NCBI GenBank assembly: GCA_900545835.1
Contig: URBB01000026.1
Coordinates: forward strand, 1-20,464
Reading direction: 5' to 3'
DNA from: an uncultured Collinsella sp.
GTDB lineage: Bacteria; Actinomycetota; Coriobacteriia; Coriobacteriales; Coriobacteriaceae
DNA length: 20,464 nucleotides
In this document: in pieces, positions 14,958 to 20,464 of the stretch
Position numbering within the stretch: position 1 is the first letter of the stretch
Layout of the letters: each line of letters starts with the position of its first letter
The notes under the pieces: model-generated
The model's database searches: none
What the model was told of the DNA's origin: nothing
What the model saw: only the letters and a program-made list of their open reading frames with translations
Made by a program: the position numbers and the translations under genes

Positions 14958-15362
14958 ATGGCTACTGCTAAGAAGAACGTTCGCGCTGCCCGTCTGAAGC
15001 GCGCGGACCGTAAGAACATTTCCGTGGGCCAGGCTCACATTCGTTCTACGTTCAACAACACGATCGTTTCGATCACCGATCCCCAGGGCAACGTCATTTC
15101 CTGGAAGTCGGCTGGCCAGGTGGGCTTCAAGGGCTCCCGTAAGTCCACGCCGTTCGCTGCCCAGATGGCTGCCGAGGCTGCTGCCAAGCAGGCCATGGAG
15201 CACGGTATGAAGAAGGTTTCCGTCTTCGTCAAGGGCCCCGGCTCCGGTCGTGAGACCGCCATCCGCTCCCTCCAGGCTGCTGGCCTCGAGGTCTCGAGCA
15301 TCCAGGACAAGACCCCCATTCCGCACAACGGCTGCCGCCCCAAGAAGCGTCGCCGCGTGTAA
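14958..15362 (+). CDS. rpsK: Ribosomal protein S11
   Basis: 134 residues, usual for S11 on the 30S platform. AHIRSTFNNTIVSITDPQGN, VFVKGPGSGRETAIRSLQAAG and the basic C-terminus HNGCRPKKRRRV are diagnostic. TAAGGAG at 14941-14947 contains the rpsM stop codon and serves the ATG at 14958. Confidence 0.98.
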   Translation: MATAKKNVRAARLKRADRKNISVGQAHIRSTFNNTIVSITDPQGNVISWKSAGQVGFKGSRKSTPFAAQMAAEAAAKQAMEHGMKKVSVFVKGPGSGRETAIRSLQAAGLEVSSIQDKTPIPHNGCRPKKRRRV

Positions 15363-15381
15363 CTGAAAGGATCGTATCAAT

Positions 15382-15978
15382 ATGGCAATCGACAGGACTC
15401 CTGTTCTTAAGCGCTGCCGTCAGCTCGGGATCGATCCCGCTGAGCTCGGTTACAGCAGCAAGAAGGAATCTATCCGTCAGCCCAAGCGCCGTCGCAAGGA
15501 ATCTGAGTACGGCATGCAGCTGCGCGAGAAGCAGAAGGTCAAGTTCATCTATGGCGTTCTGGAGAAGCAGTTCCACGGCTACTTCAACAAGGCCCGCAAG
15601 ATGAACGGCGTCACCGGTGAGAACCTCATGATCATCCTTGAGTCTCGCCTCGACAACGTCGTCTTCCGTCTTGGCTTCGCCCGCACCCGCAAAGAGGCTC
15701 GTCAGTCCGTCCGTCACGGTCACTTCACCGTGAACGGCAAGCGCGTGGACATCCCGTCCTACCGCGTCAAGGCCGGCGATGTCGTCGCTGTCGGCGAGAA
15801 GTTCCGTGACCTCCTCCCCATCAAGGAGGCCCTGATTTCCTCCGAGCGTTTTGAGGTCCCTGGCTGGCTCGAGGTCGATATCGAGAAGCTGTCTGGTAAC
15901 GTGCTCGCTCTGCCGACGCGTGAGCAGATCAGCGGTGATATCAACGAGCAGCTCATCGTCGAGCTCTACTCTAAGTAG
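15382..15978 (+). CDS. rpsD: Ribosomal protein S4
   Basis: 198 residues; a primary 16S rRNA binder, and in E. coli the alpha-operon translational repressor. The S4 RNA-binding domain begins around residue 88 (RLDNVVFRLGFARTRKEARQ). The N-terminus has only one cysteine (C12), so it is the zinc-independent form, in contrast to S14 and L36 nearby. AAAGGAT precedes the ATG, 19 nt after rpsK. Confidence 0.98.
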   Translation: MAIDRTPVLKRCRQLGIDPAELGYSSKKESIRQPKRRRKESEYGMQLREKQKVKFIYGVLEKQFHGYFNKARKMNGVTGENLMIILESRLDNVVFRLGFARTRKEARQSVRHGHFTVNGKRVDIPSYRVKAGDVVAVGEKFRDLLPIKEALISSERFEVPGWLEVDIEKLSGNVLALPTREQISGDINEQLIVELYSK

Positions 15979-16010
15979 TCCATCCGGGCTGCTGAGGCTG
16001 GAGGTAATAC

Positions 16011-16952
16011 ATGTCAGAATTCATTAGGCCTCAGGTTCAGGTCGAAGAGATCAACGAGACGTCTGCTCGTGTCTCCGTCGAGCCGCTCGAGCGTGGCTAC
16101 GGCGATACGCTGGGTAACTCCCTTCGTCGCGTTCTTCTGTCCTCGCTCGAGGGTGCCGCCGTCGAGGCTATTCAGATCGATGGTGCGCAGCACGAGTTCA
16201 TGACCATCCCTAACATGGTCGAGGATGTCACCGACATCGTCCTGAATGTCAAGGGTCTTGTCTTCAGGGCTCTCGGCACGACCGACGAGGCGACCGCCAC
16301 CATCTCGGTTGACGGCCCCTGCGAGGTCACCGGTGCGGACTTCTTTATTCCGTCCGAGTTTGAGCTGGTTAACCCCGAGCAGCACATCGCTACGCTCACC
16401 GAGGGTGGCCATCTCACCATGAGCATGCGCATCGGCTATGGCCGCGGCTATGTTTCTGGCGAGGCCAACAAGCGCGACAACGATCCCATCGGTGTGATCC
16501 ACGTCGACTCGCTGTACTCGCCGGTTTCCCGCTGCGCCAAGCTCGTTGAGGCTTGCCGTGTCGGTCAGCACACCGACTACGACCGCCTTGTCCTCGAGAT
16601 CGAGACCAACGGCTCCATCGCCCCGCGCGACGCCGTGGTCCAGGCTGCCAATATCATCAACCAGCATATGGCCGCCTTTATGAACCTTGCCGAGACCCCC
16701 GAGGTCGAGGAGGAGGCTTCGATCTTCGCTCCCGAGGTCACCAACGACAACGCTGAGCTGGACAAGCAGATCGAGGATCTGGACCTTTCCGTCCGTTCCT
16801 ACAACTGCCTTAAGCGCGCCAGCATTCACTCGGTCCGTCAGCTCGTTGAGTTCTCGGAGAACGATCTGCTCAACATCCGTAACTTCGGTGTTAAGTCGAT
16901 CGAGGAAGTGAAGGACAAGCTTGAGTCCATGGGCCTGAGCCTGAAGGCTTAA
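16011..16952 (+). CDS. rpoA: RNA polymerase alpha subunit
   Basis: 313 residues. The N-terminal assembly domain (to about 230) includes EPLERGYGDTLGNSLRRVLLSS and LTMSMRIGYGRGYV. After an acidic linker, the C-terminal DNA- and activator-binding domain has DLSVRSYNCLKRASIHSVRQ and LLNIRNFGVKSIEEV. TGGAGG (15999-16004) precedes the ATG. Its place between rpsD and rplQ is the standard alpha-operon layout. Confidence 0.98.
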   Translation: MSEFIRPQVQVEEINETSARVSVEPLERGYGDTLGNSLRRVLLSSLEGAAVEAIQIDGAQHEFMTIPNMVEDVTDIVLNVKGLVFRALGTTDEATATISVDGPCEVTGADFFIPSEFELVNPEQHIATLTEGGHLTMSMRIGYGRGYVSGEANKRDNDPIGVIHVDSLYSPVSRCAKLVEACRVGQHTDYDRLVLEIETNGSIAPRDAVVQAANIINQHMAAFMNLAETPEVEEEASIFAPEVTNDNAELDKQIEDLDLSVRSYNCLKRASIHSVRQLVEFSENDLLNIRNFGVKSIEEVKDKLESMGLSLKA

Positions 16953-16982
16953 TGCTTCGCATATTTGAGGAGAAACTAGACC

Positions 16983-17450
16983 ATGCGTCACAACGTTAAG
17001 AAGGGCCTGAAGCTCGGCACCGATGCGAGCCACACCAAGGCCATGAAGAAGAGCCTTGCTAAGGCCCTCTTCGAGAACGACCGCATCAAGACCACCGAGA
17101 CCCGCGCTAAGGCGCTGCGTTCGGTCGTCGACCCGATCATCACTTGGGCCAAGAAGGGCGACCTGCACTCTCGTCGTCTGGCTATCGCCAAGCTCGGCGA
17201 TAAGCAGCTCGTTGCCGAGATCTTCGACAAGGCTGCCCAGGGCATGTGGCAGGACCGCAACGGCGGTTATACCCGCATCATGAAGCTCGGTAACCGCAAG
17301 GGCGACAACGCTCCCATCGTTATCATGGAGCTCGTCACCGAGCCTTGCACGCCTAAGGCCAAGAAGGCTGCTCCGGCCCCCAAGAAGGCCGCTGCTCCCA
17401 AGAAGGTCGAGGCTGTCGAGGAGGCTCCTGCTGAGGAGACCGCTGAGTAG
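16983..17450 (+). CDS. rplQ: Ribosomal protein L17 with charged C-terminal tail
   Basis: 155 residues. The first 120 or so are a normal L17 (KKGLKLGTDASHTKAMKKSL, then TTETRAKALRSVVDPIITWA), located near the peptide exit tunnel. The last 30 or so form a low-complexity Ala/Pro/Lys then Glu-rich tail (APAPKKAAAPKK.. then EEAPAEETAE), an extension common in actinobacterial L17. GAGGAG (16967-16972) lies 10 nt before the ATG. It is the last gene of the cluster. Confidence 0.98.
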   Translation: MRHNVKKGLKLGTDASHTKAMKKSLAKALFENDRIKTTETRAKALRSVVDPIITWAKKGDLHSRRLAIAKLGDKQLVAEIFDKAAQGMWQDRNGGYTRIMKLGNRKGDNAPIVIMELVTEPCTPKAKKAAPAPKKAAAPKKVEAVEEAPAEETAE

Positions 17451-17476
17451 ACTTTCCGTCTGCATAGGCTATATTC

Positions 17477-17507
17477 GAGGGGTACGTTCGCGTACCCCTC
17501 TTTTTTT
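17477..17507 (+). terminator. Rho-independent terminator of the ribosomal cluster
   Basis: A perfect 10-bp stem GAGGGGTACG/CGTACCCCTC (17477-17486 with 17491-17500), a stabilising TTCG tetraloop and seven T residues (17501-17507), starting 27 nt after the rplQ stop. Confidence 0.96.
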
Positions 17508-17542
17508 GTCGCGATACCGTTACTTGTTTGTTGGGAGCGCCC

Positions 17543-18367
17543 ATGACTGCGCCGTCTGATTTCAATTTGACCCCCGAGCTTGACGCCACGCTCGTATTTC
17601 GCGTGGCCTATGATGGCTCGTCGTATAGCGGATTTGCCGAGCAGCCGGGACAGACGACGGTTGCGGGTGAGCTGCGTCGAGCCATCGAGACGCTGCTTCG
17701 CCGTCCGATCGATCTGACGTGCGCAGGTCGTACCGATGCCGGCGTGCATGCCGTGGCTCAGTACATCAGCGTGCCCGTAACGGACGCTGAGCTCGCCCTT
17801 ACGCGCCGTAGGTGGCTGCGGGCTATGGATGCCCTGCTGCCTAAAGATATCGCCATAAACGAGGTCTACAGGGCCCGTAAGGGCTTTTCTGCACGCTTTG
17901 ACGCGCGTTCCCGTACGTATACGTACCGTATTGCCGATCGCGATGCGCGCCCCGTGCTGTCCCGTGGTGCCGTGTGGTGGCATCGCTATCCCTTGGACGT
18001 CGAGGCCATGTCTGCGGCCTGTCCCGCGCTTTTGGGTGAGCAGGACTTTAAGAGCTTTTGCAAGGTCGCCTCTGCCGTGGGCAAGCCTACGCACCGCTGC
18101 GTGATGCGGGCCGAGTTTGGCCATGAGGTTGCGTTTGGCGAGGACATCCTGACGTTTACCATCGAGGGCAATGCGTTTCTGCATTCGATGGTCCGTACGA
18201 TCGTTGGCACGCTTGTCGAGATTGGCATGCATCGCCGTAAACCCGAGTGGATGCGCGAGGTCATCGATGCTTGCGATCGTACCGCTGCGGGCCCCACGGC
18301 TCCTGCCTGCGGCCTTACGTTTATGGGCGTGGATTACGATCCCGCCGAGCTTGTCGTGCTCGACTAG
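17543..18367 (+). CDS. truA: tRNA pseudouridine(38-40) synthase TruA
   Basis: 274 residues; it forms pseudouridine at positions 38-40 of the tRNA anticodon arm. FRVAYDGSSYSGFAEQPG begins the fold, and the catalytic Asp is D65 in CAGRTDAGVHA. FSARFDARSRTYTYRI and AFLHSMVRTIVGTLVEIG are further TruA blocks. The ATG at 17543 is preferred, with GGGAG 5 nt upstream; an in-frame TTG at 17528 would add five residues without a good binding site. truA commonly follows rplQ. Confidence 0.95.
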   Translation: MTAPSDFNLTPELDATLVFRVAYDGSSYSGFAEQPGQTTVAGELRRAIETLLRRPIDLTCAGRTDAGVHAVAQYISVPVTDAELALTRRRWLRAMDALLPKDIAINEVYRARKGFSARFDARSRTYTYRIADRDARPVLSRGAVWWHRYPLDVEAMSAACPALLGEQDFKSFCKVASAVGKPTHRCVMRAEFGHEVAFGEDILTFTIEGNAFLHSMVRTIVGTLVEIGMHRRKPEWMREVIDACDRTAAGPTAPACGLTFMGVDYDPAELVVLD

Positions 18368-18485
18368 GGGAGGGCTTGACGCGCCGTTCGTCGGCATCTG
18401 TCATCTGTGGGCTGCGCGTGTGCAACATCTGTTCTTGGCGTGCAGTGCAACCGGTGTCTCATTGCTTTTATTTATGGGGTGTACC

Positions 18486-18527
18486 ATGAACCACGGTTTG
18501 ATTCATTGCTGTCGAGAGGACGGATAA
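18486..18527 (+). other. Possible 13-codon leader ORF before the glycosyltransferase
   Basis: ATG at 18486 encodes MNHGLIHCCREDG and stops 1 nt before the next gene's TTG start, so the two could be coupled. It may equally be chance; no clear ribosome binding site beyond GGGGTG is seen. The remainder of the 161-nt truA gap shows nothing convincing. Confidence 0.2.
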
Positions 18528-18528
18528 C

Positions 18529-19569
18529 TTGGTTCGACGTGGCTCGCATCCGCGACTTTCGGTGATCCTTGTGGTAGAAGGTTCGCCCAGCTATGCGATG
18601 CGTGCGCTCGAGAGTATCCAGAACCAAGACCTCTACGATTTGCAGATTGTCGTTGTCTGCCGCGATGCTGCGCCCGGTGTGCGCCATTCGCTTCAGGTTG
18701 CTGCCGACAGGGACATCCATATTGATTTGATTGACGTCGAGGACGCGAAGCGCGGCGCTTGTCTTCGTGCCGGTTTTGATGCCTCGCGCGGCTCTCAAAT
18801 CATCGCCATGAACGCCGATGAGTGGTTTGCTCCGCAGGCCCTTTCCAAGATGGTCGATATCGCGTGCGATACTACGGCAGACATAGTGCTCCCCACGGTG
18901 TCGCTCGACCGCTATGATGCACATCGAGAGCACCATTCGCGCGTCTTGGATGCTGCTCATATTTCCATTGATAGCAAATCCTCGATGGTGACCGGGCTGC
19001 CCCAGTTGATTTTAGGCGGCCTTGTCGTTCAGACCTCTGGCGTGATGTACAGCCGCTCGCTGTTTGAGGCATGCCTTTTGTGCGACAAGGTGTTTCGCAC
19101 AGTTGGGTTTATGGCATGCGCGCTTTCGCAGGCACGATGCGTGTCCGGCTGCGGCGATGCTTGTTTCCACGCGGCGGCACCTAAGCTTACAGATGCCTTT
19201 GACCCCACCATGTATGCCAAGGTATCCGATGACACCCGAGCGCTCGACGAGCTTGCTGACTCACTCTCGGAAGCAGATAGCGGTGGTCGGCTCAAGCTGG
19301 CAAGCCAAAAGTTCTACTTTGCCGGACTGGTCGCCTGCATCGAGAATTTGTGTCTGAGCCCGCATGGGGTGTCGTCAATCGAGCGTTCCGCCCGCATGCG
19401 TGATATGCTCGATGCGCCTCGAACCCGTCAGATGGTCGCCGCGCTCAAGGATAACCATCGGGGGCTCGGTCTGTTGTTTGGGCCGATCGCCAGCGCCAAG
19501 CCCGCGCGCTGCGTGATGTGTACGCATCTGGCAGCTTTTCTTAACCGGACGGGCACAAAAACCGCCTAA
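18529..19569 (+). CDS. Family-2-like glycosyltransferase
   Basis: 346 residues. The N-terminus RLSVILVVEGSPSYAMRALESIQNQDLYDLQIVVV is the GT-A nucleotide-sugar fold, and MNADEWFAPQAL near residue 88 is at the position of the metal-binding acidic motif. The remaining two thirds are weakly recognisable and include several cysteines. No signal peptide or transmembrane helix is evident, so it is probably a cytoplasmic enzyme transferring a sugar to a cell-envelope acceptor; donor and acceptor are unknown. The TTG at 18529 follows AGAGGA (18515-18520) at 8 nt. It stands alone between truA and argR, and the neighbours give no clue to its pathway. Confidence 0.7.
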   Translation: MVRRGSHPRLSVILVVEGSPSYAMRALESIQNQDLYDLQIVVVCRDAAPGVRHSLQVAADRDIHIDLIDVEDAKRGACLRAGFDASRGSQIIAMNADEWFAPQALSKMVDIACDTTADIVLPTVSLDRYDAHREHHSRVLDAAHISIDSKSSMVTGLPQLILGGLVVQTSGVMYSRSLFEACLLCDKVFRTVGFMACALSQARCVSGCGDACFHAAAPKLTDAFDPTMYAKVSDDTRALDELADSLSEADSGGRLKLASQKFYFAGLVACIENLCLSPHGVSSIERSARMRDMLDAPRTRQMVAALKDNHRGLGLLFGPIASAKPARCVMCTHLAAFLNRTGTKTA

Positions 19570-19579
19570 ACGGCTCATC

Positions 19580-19609
19580 TCGAAACAAATTTGCATAGAA
19601 TTGTTTCGA
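19580..19609. promoter_or_regulatory. Inverted repeat between the glycosyltransferase and argR
   Basis: TCGAAACAA (19580-19588) and TTGTTTCGA (19601-19609) are perfect 9-bp arms around a 12-nt centre. It starts 11 nt after the upstream stop. It could be an operator or an RNA hairpin; no T-run follows. Confidence 0.4.
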
Positions 19610-19654
19610 AATGCGTTCTTATACACAAAAGCCTTCAAATAGCGTTAAACTATT

Positions 19655-19671
19655 CAATCACTAATTGATTG
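19655..19671. promoter_or_regulatory. Candidate operator upstream of argR
   Basis: CAATCA-CTAAT-TGATTG is a perfect 6-bp inverted repeat in an AT-rich stretch 30 nt before the argR ATG. It has the size and AT-richness of an ARG box, with ATTCA at 19652-19656, but does not fit the E. coli consensus closely. ArgR autoregulation is inferred, not shown. Confidence 0.35.
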
Positions 19672-19701
19672 TCTCCGCTATCTTTTGGAGAGAGGGTTTG
19701 T

Positions 19702-20139
19702 ATGGCTAAAAAACGCAATGGGCGCCAGGATGCCATTAGAGATATTGTGCGCAATAAGGACGTCCGCACGCAGCGCGTGCTGGTCGATGAGCTCCGCGCT
19801 ATGGGCTTTGATTGCACGCAGGCGACTGTCTCTCGCGATATTGCCGATATGGGGCTGCGTAAGCTCCCTGAGGGCATCTATGTTCTGGCAGAGGACCTGC
19901 ACCTGCAGCGTATGGTTTCCGAGCTCGTAACGGGCGTTCTGCGCACCGATAATCTGGTTATGATTAAGGCTCAGCCTGGCACGGCTTCCGGCATCGCCGC
20001 CGCCGTTGATGCGGCAGAGCTGCCCGATGTGCTTGGCTCGCTTGCCGGCAACGATACGATTTTGGTTATTGCCCAGACGGCCGAGGACGGCGAGCGTCTC
20101 GAGGCGCTGATCAATAAGCTGAGCAATTCTCGCAAGTAG
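19702..20139 (+). CDS. argR: Arginine repressor ArgR
   Basis: 145 residues, a hexameric arginine-sensing transcription regulator. The winged-helix DNA-binding domain carries TQATVSRDIADMGLRKL (39-55). The C-terminal oligomerisation and effector domain has QPGTASGIAAAVDAAELPDVLG (91-112), then AGNDTILVIAQ. The usual GDDT effector motif is GNDT here, with Asn at residue 117, so arginine affinity could differ. The ATG at 19702 follows GGAGAGAGGG (19687-19696); upstream in-frame codons lack a family match. No arginine biosynthesis or catabolism genes are beside it. Confidence 0.95.
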   Translation: MAKKRNGRQDAIRDIVRNKDVRTQRVLVDELRAMGFDCTQATVSRDIADMGLRKLPEGIYVLAEDLHLQRMVSELVTGVLRTDNLVMIKAQPGTASGIAAAVDAAELPDVLGSLAGNDTILVIAQTAEDGERLEALINKLSNSRK

Positions 20140-20190
20140 GCGTGCGGGTCGTGCGCTCGGCACCGTGCGCGCTGACATAGTGGCTTGTAA

Positions 20191-20224
20191 GGGGTATCGA
20201 CGTTGGTCGGTGCCCCCTTTTTTT
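20191..20224 (+). terminator. Rho-independent terminator after argR
   Basis: GGGGTATCGAC (20191-20201) pairs with GTCGGTGCCCC (20206-20216), 11 bp with two G-T pairs, around a GTTG loop; a C and seven T residues follow (20218-20224). Confidence 0.93.
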
Positions 20225-20260
20225 GTCTGCCGGTATAAAGACCGCCCATCAGGTCGCTTT

Positions 20261-20307
20261 AAACTAAAAAGGCCCCCGAGCAGTTTAATAAGCTGCTCGG
20301 GGGCCTT
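20261..20307 (-). terminator. Minus-strand terminator of the convergent gene
   Basis: A perfect 15-bp stem (20269-20283 with 20293-20307, AAGGCCCCCGAGCAG) and a 9-nt loop. The T-tract is on the minus strand (plus-strand AAAAA at 20266-20270), so it ends the gene whose stop is at 20330-20332. TTGTT on the plus side may give weak bidirectional activity. Confidence 0.92.
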
Positions 20308-20329
20308 GTTGCTTATGGCCGGATGATTT

Positions 20330-20424
20330 CTAGCCGACCGTATCGTCAGGCGTGGGCGAGGGGTCGGGAGTGGGTGTAGGCGTAGGCGTAGGCGTGCCGC
20401 CATCGCCGCCGGTCGAACCACCAG
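20330..20424 (-). CDS. 3' end of a gene with a Thr-Pro repeat tail (truncated)
   Basis: Only the last 30 or so codons remain before the contig end. On the minus strand they read GGSTGGDGG, then TP repeated (TPTPTPTPTP), then DPSPTPDDTVG and a TAG stop at 20330-20332. A minus-oriented terminator 23 nt beyond the stop supports a real gene. Gly- and Thr/Pro-rich tails are typical of surface or cell-wall proteins, including C-termini of actinobacterial penicillin-binding proteins, but no domain is left to identify it. Upstream sequence is replaced by sequencing adapter from 20425. Confidence 0.72.
20376..20395. repeat. Hexamer tandem repeat in the Thr-Pro tail
   Basis: GTAGGC occurs three times in tandem (20376-20393), followed by GT. 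On the minus strand it encodes alternating Thr-Pro. The in-frame unit can change copy number by slippage without breaking the frame. Confidence 0.8.
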
Positions 20425-20464
20425 CTGTCTCTTATACACATCTGACGCTGCCGACGACGGAGAG
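20425..20464. other. Illumina Nextera adapter contamination
   Basis: CTGTCTCTTATACACATCT (20425-20443) is the reverse complement of the 19-bp Tn5 mosaic end used in Nextera libraries. GACGCTGCCGACGA (20444-20457) is the reverse complement of the read-1 transposase tag. The last seven bases, CGGAGAG, fit the start of an i5 index (from memory, the reverse complement of S511). This is not genomic DNA. Confidence 0.98.

Noticed and set aside
16014..17465. 483-codon minus-strand open frame opposite rpoA and rplQ
   Set aside because: A shadow of two certain genes, Leu/Gly/Val/Asp-rich and without domains.
19678..20439. 253-codon minus-strand frame starting MYKRQ
   Set aside because: Its start lies in Nextera adapter and the rest is antisense to argR and its terminator; MYKRQ is a known adapter-derived peptide.

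Overview
The window looks like a chromosomal contig from a high-GC, anaerobic, gut-type actinobacterium. Collinsella or a close relative in Coriobacteriia is my best guess. The guess rests on codon use (mostly G/C third positions), a zinc-type S14, an Ala/Pro/Lys-rich L17 tail and a selenium/molybdenum-hydroxylase cluster; it is not proven. The left edge cuts through a gene. The right edge ends in Illumina Nextera adapter sequence (20425-20464), so the genomic DNA stops at 20424.

Region 1 (1-7414) is part of an anaerobic purine/urate and selenium-dependent molybdenum hydroxylase (SDMH) locus: ygeY (5' truncated), ygeW, a terminator, mocA/ygfJ, the dihydropyrimidinase-like hyuA, then yqeC on the minus strand and yqeB-xdhC on the plus strand. 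YgeY, YgeW and HyuA are ring-opening or carbamoyl-handling enzymes. MocA, YqeC, YqeB and XdhC mature or load the selenium-containing molybdenum cofactor. The hydroxylase subunits themselves, and ygeX, ygfK and ssnA, are not in the window. Two copies of one long palindrome bracket the yqeC-yqeB-xdhC block (4646-4714 and 7432-7498).

Region 2 (7415-17507) is the spc/alpha ribosomal cluster in near-canonical order: rplE, rpsZ, rpsH, rplF, rplR, rpsE, rpmD, rplO, secY, adk, map, infA, rpmJ, rpsM, rpsK, rpsD, rpoA, rplQ, closed by a textbook UUCG-loop terminator. It begins at rplE. The genes that usually precede it (rplN, rplX and the S10 half) are absent; instead there is a 311-nt gene-free stretch with a palindrome copy, a promoter candidate and a structured leader.

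Region 3 (17543-20424) holds truA, a family-2-like glycosyltransferase, argR with its terminator, and the 3' end of a convergent minus-strand gene with a Thr-Pro repeat tail and its own minus-oriented terminator.

I found no tRNA, rRNA, CRISPR array, insertion sequence or phage gene. The most unusual items are the palindrome pair, the S10/spc split, the structured rplE leader, the Cys-rich YqeC, the Asn substitution in the ArgR effector motif, and the adapter at the contig end.
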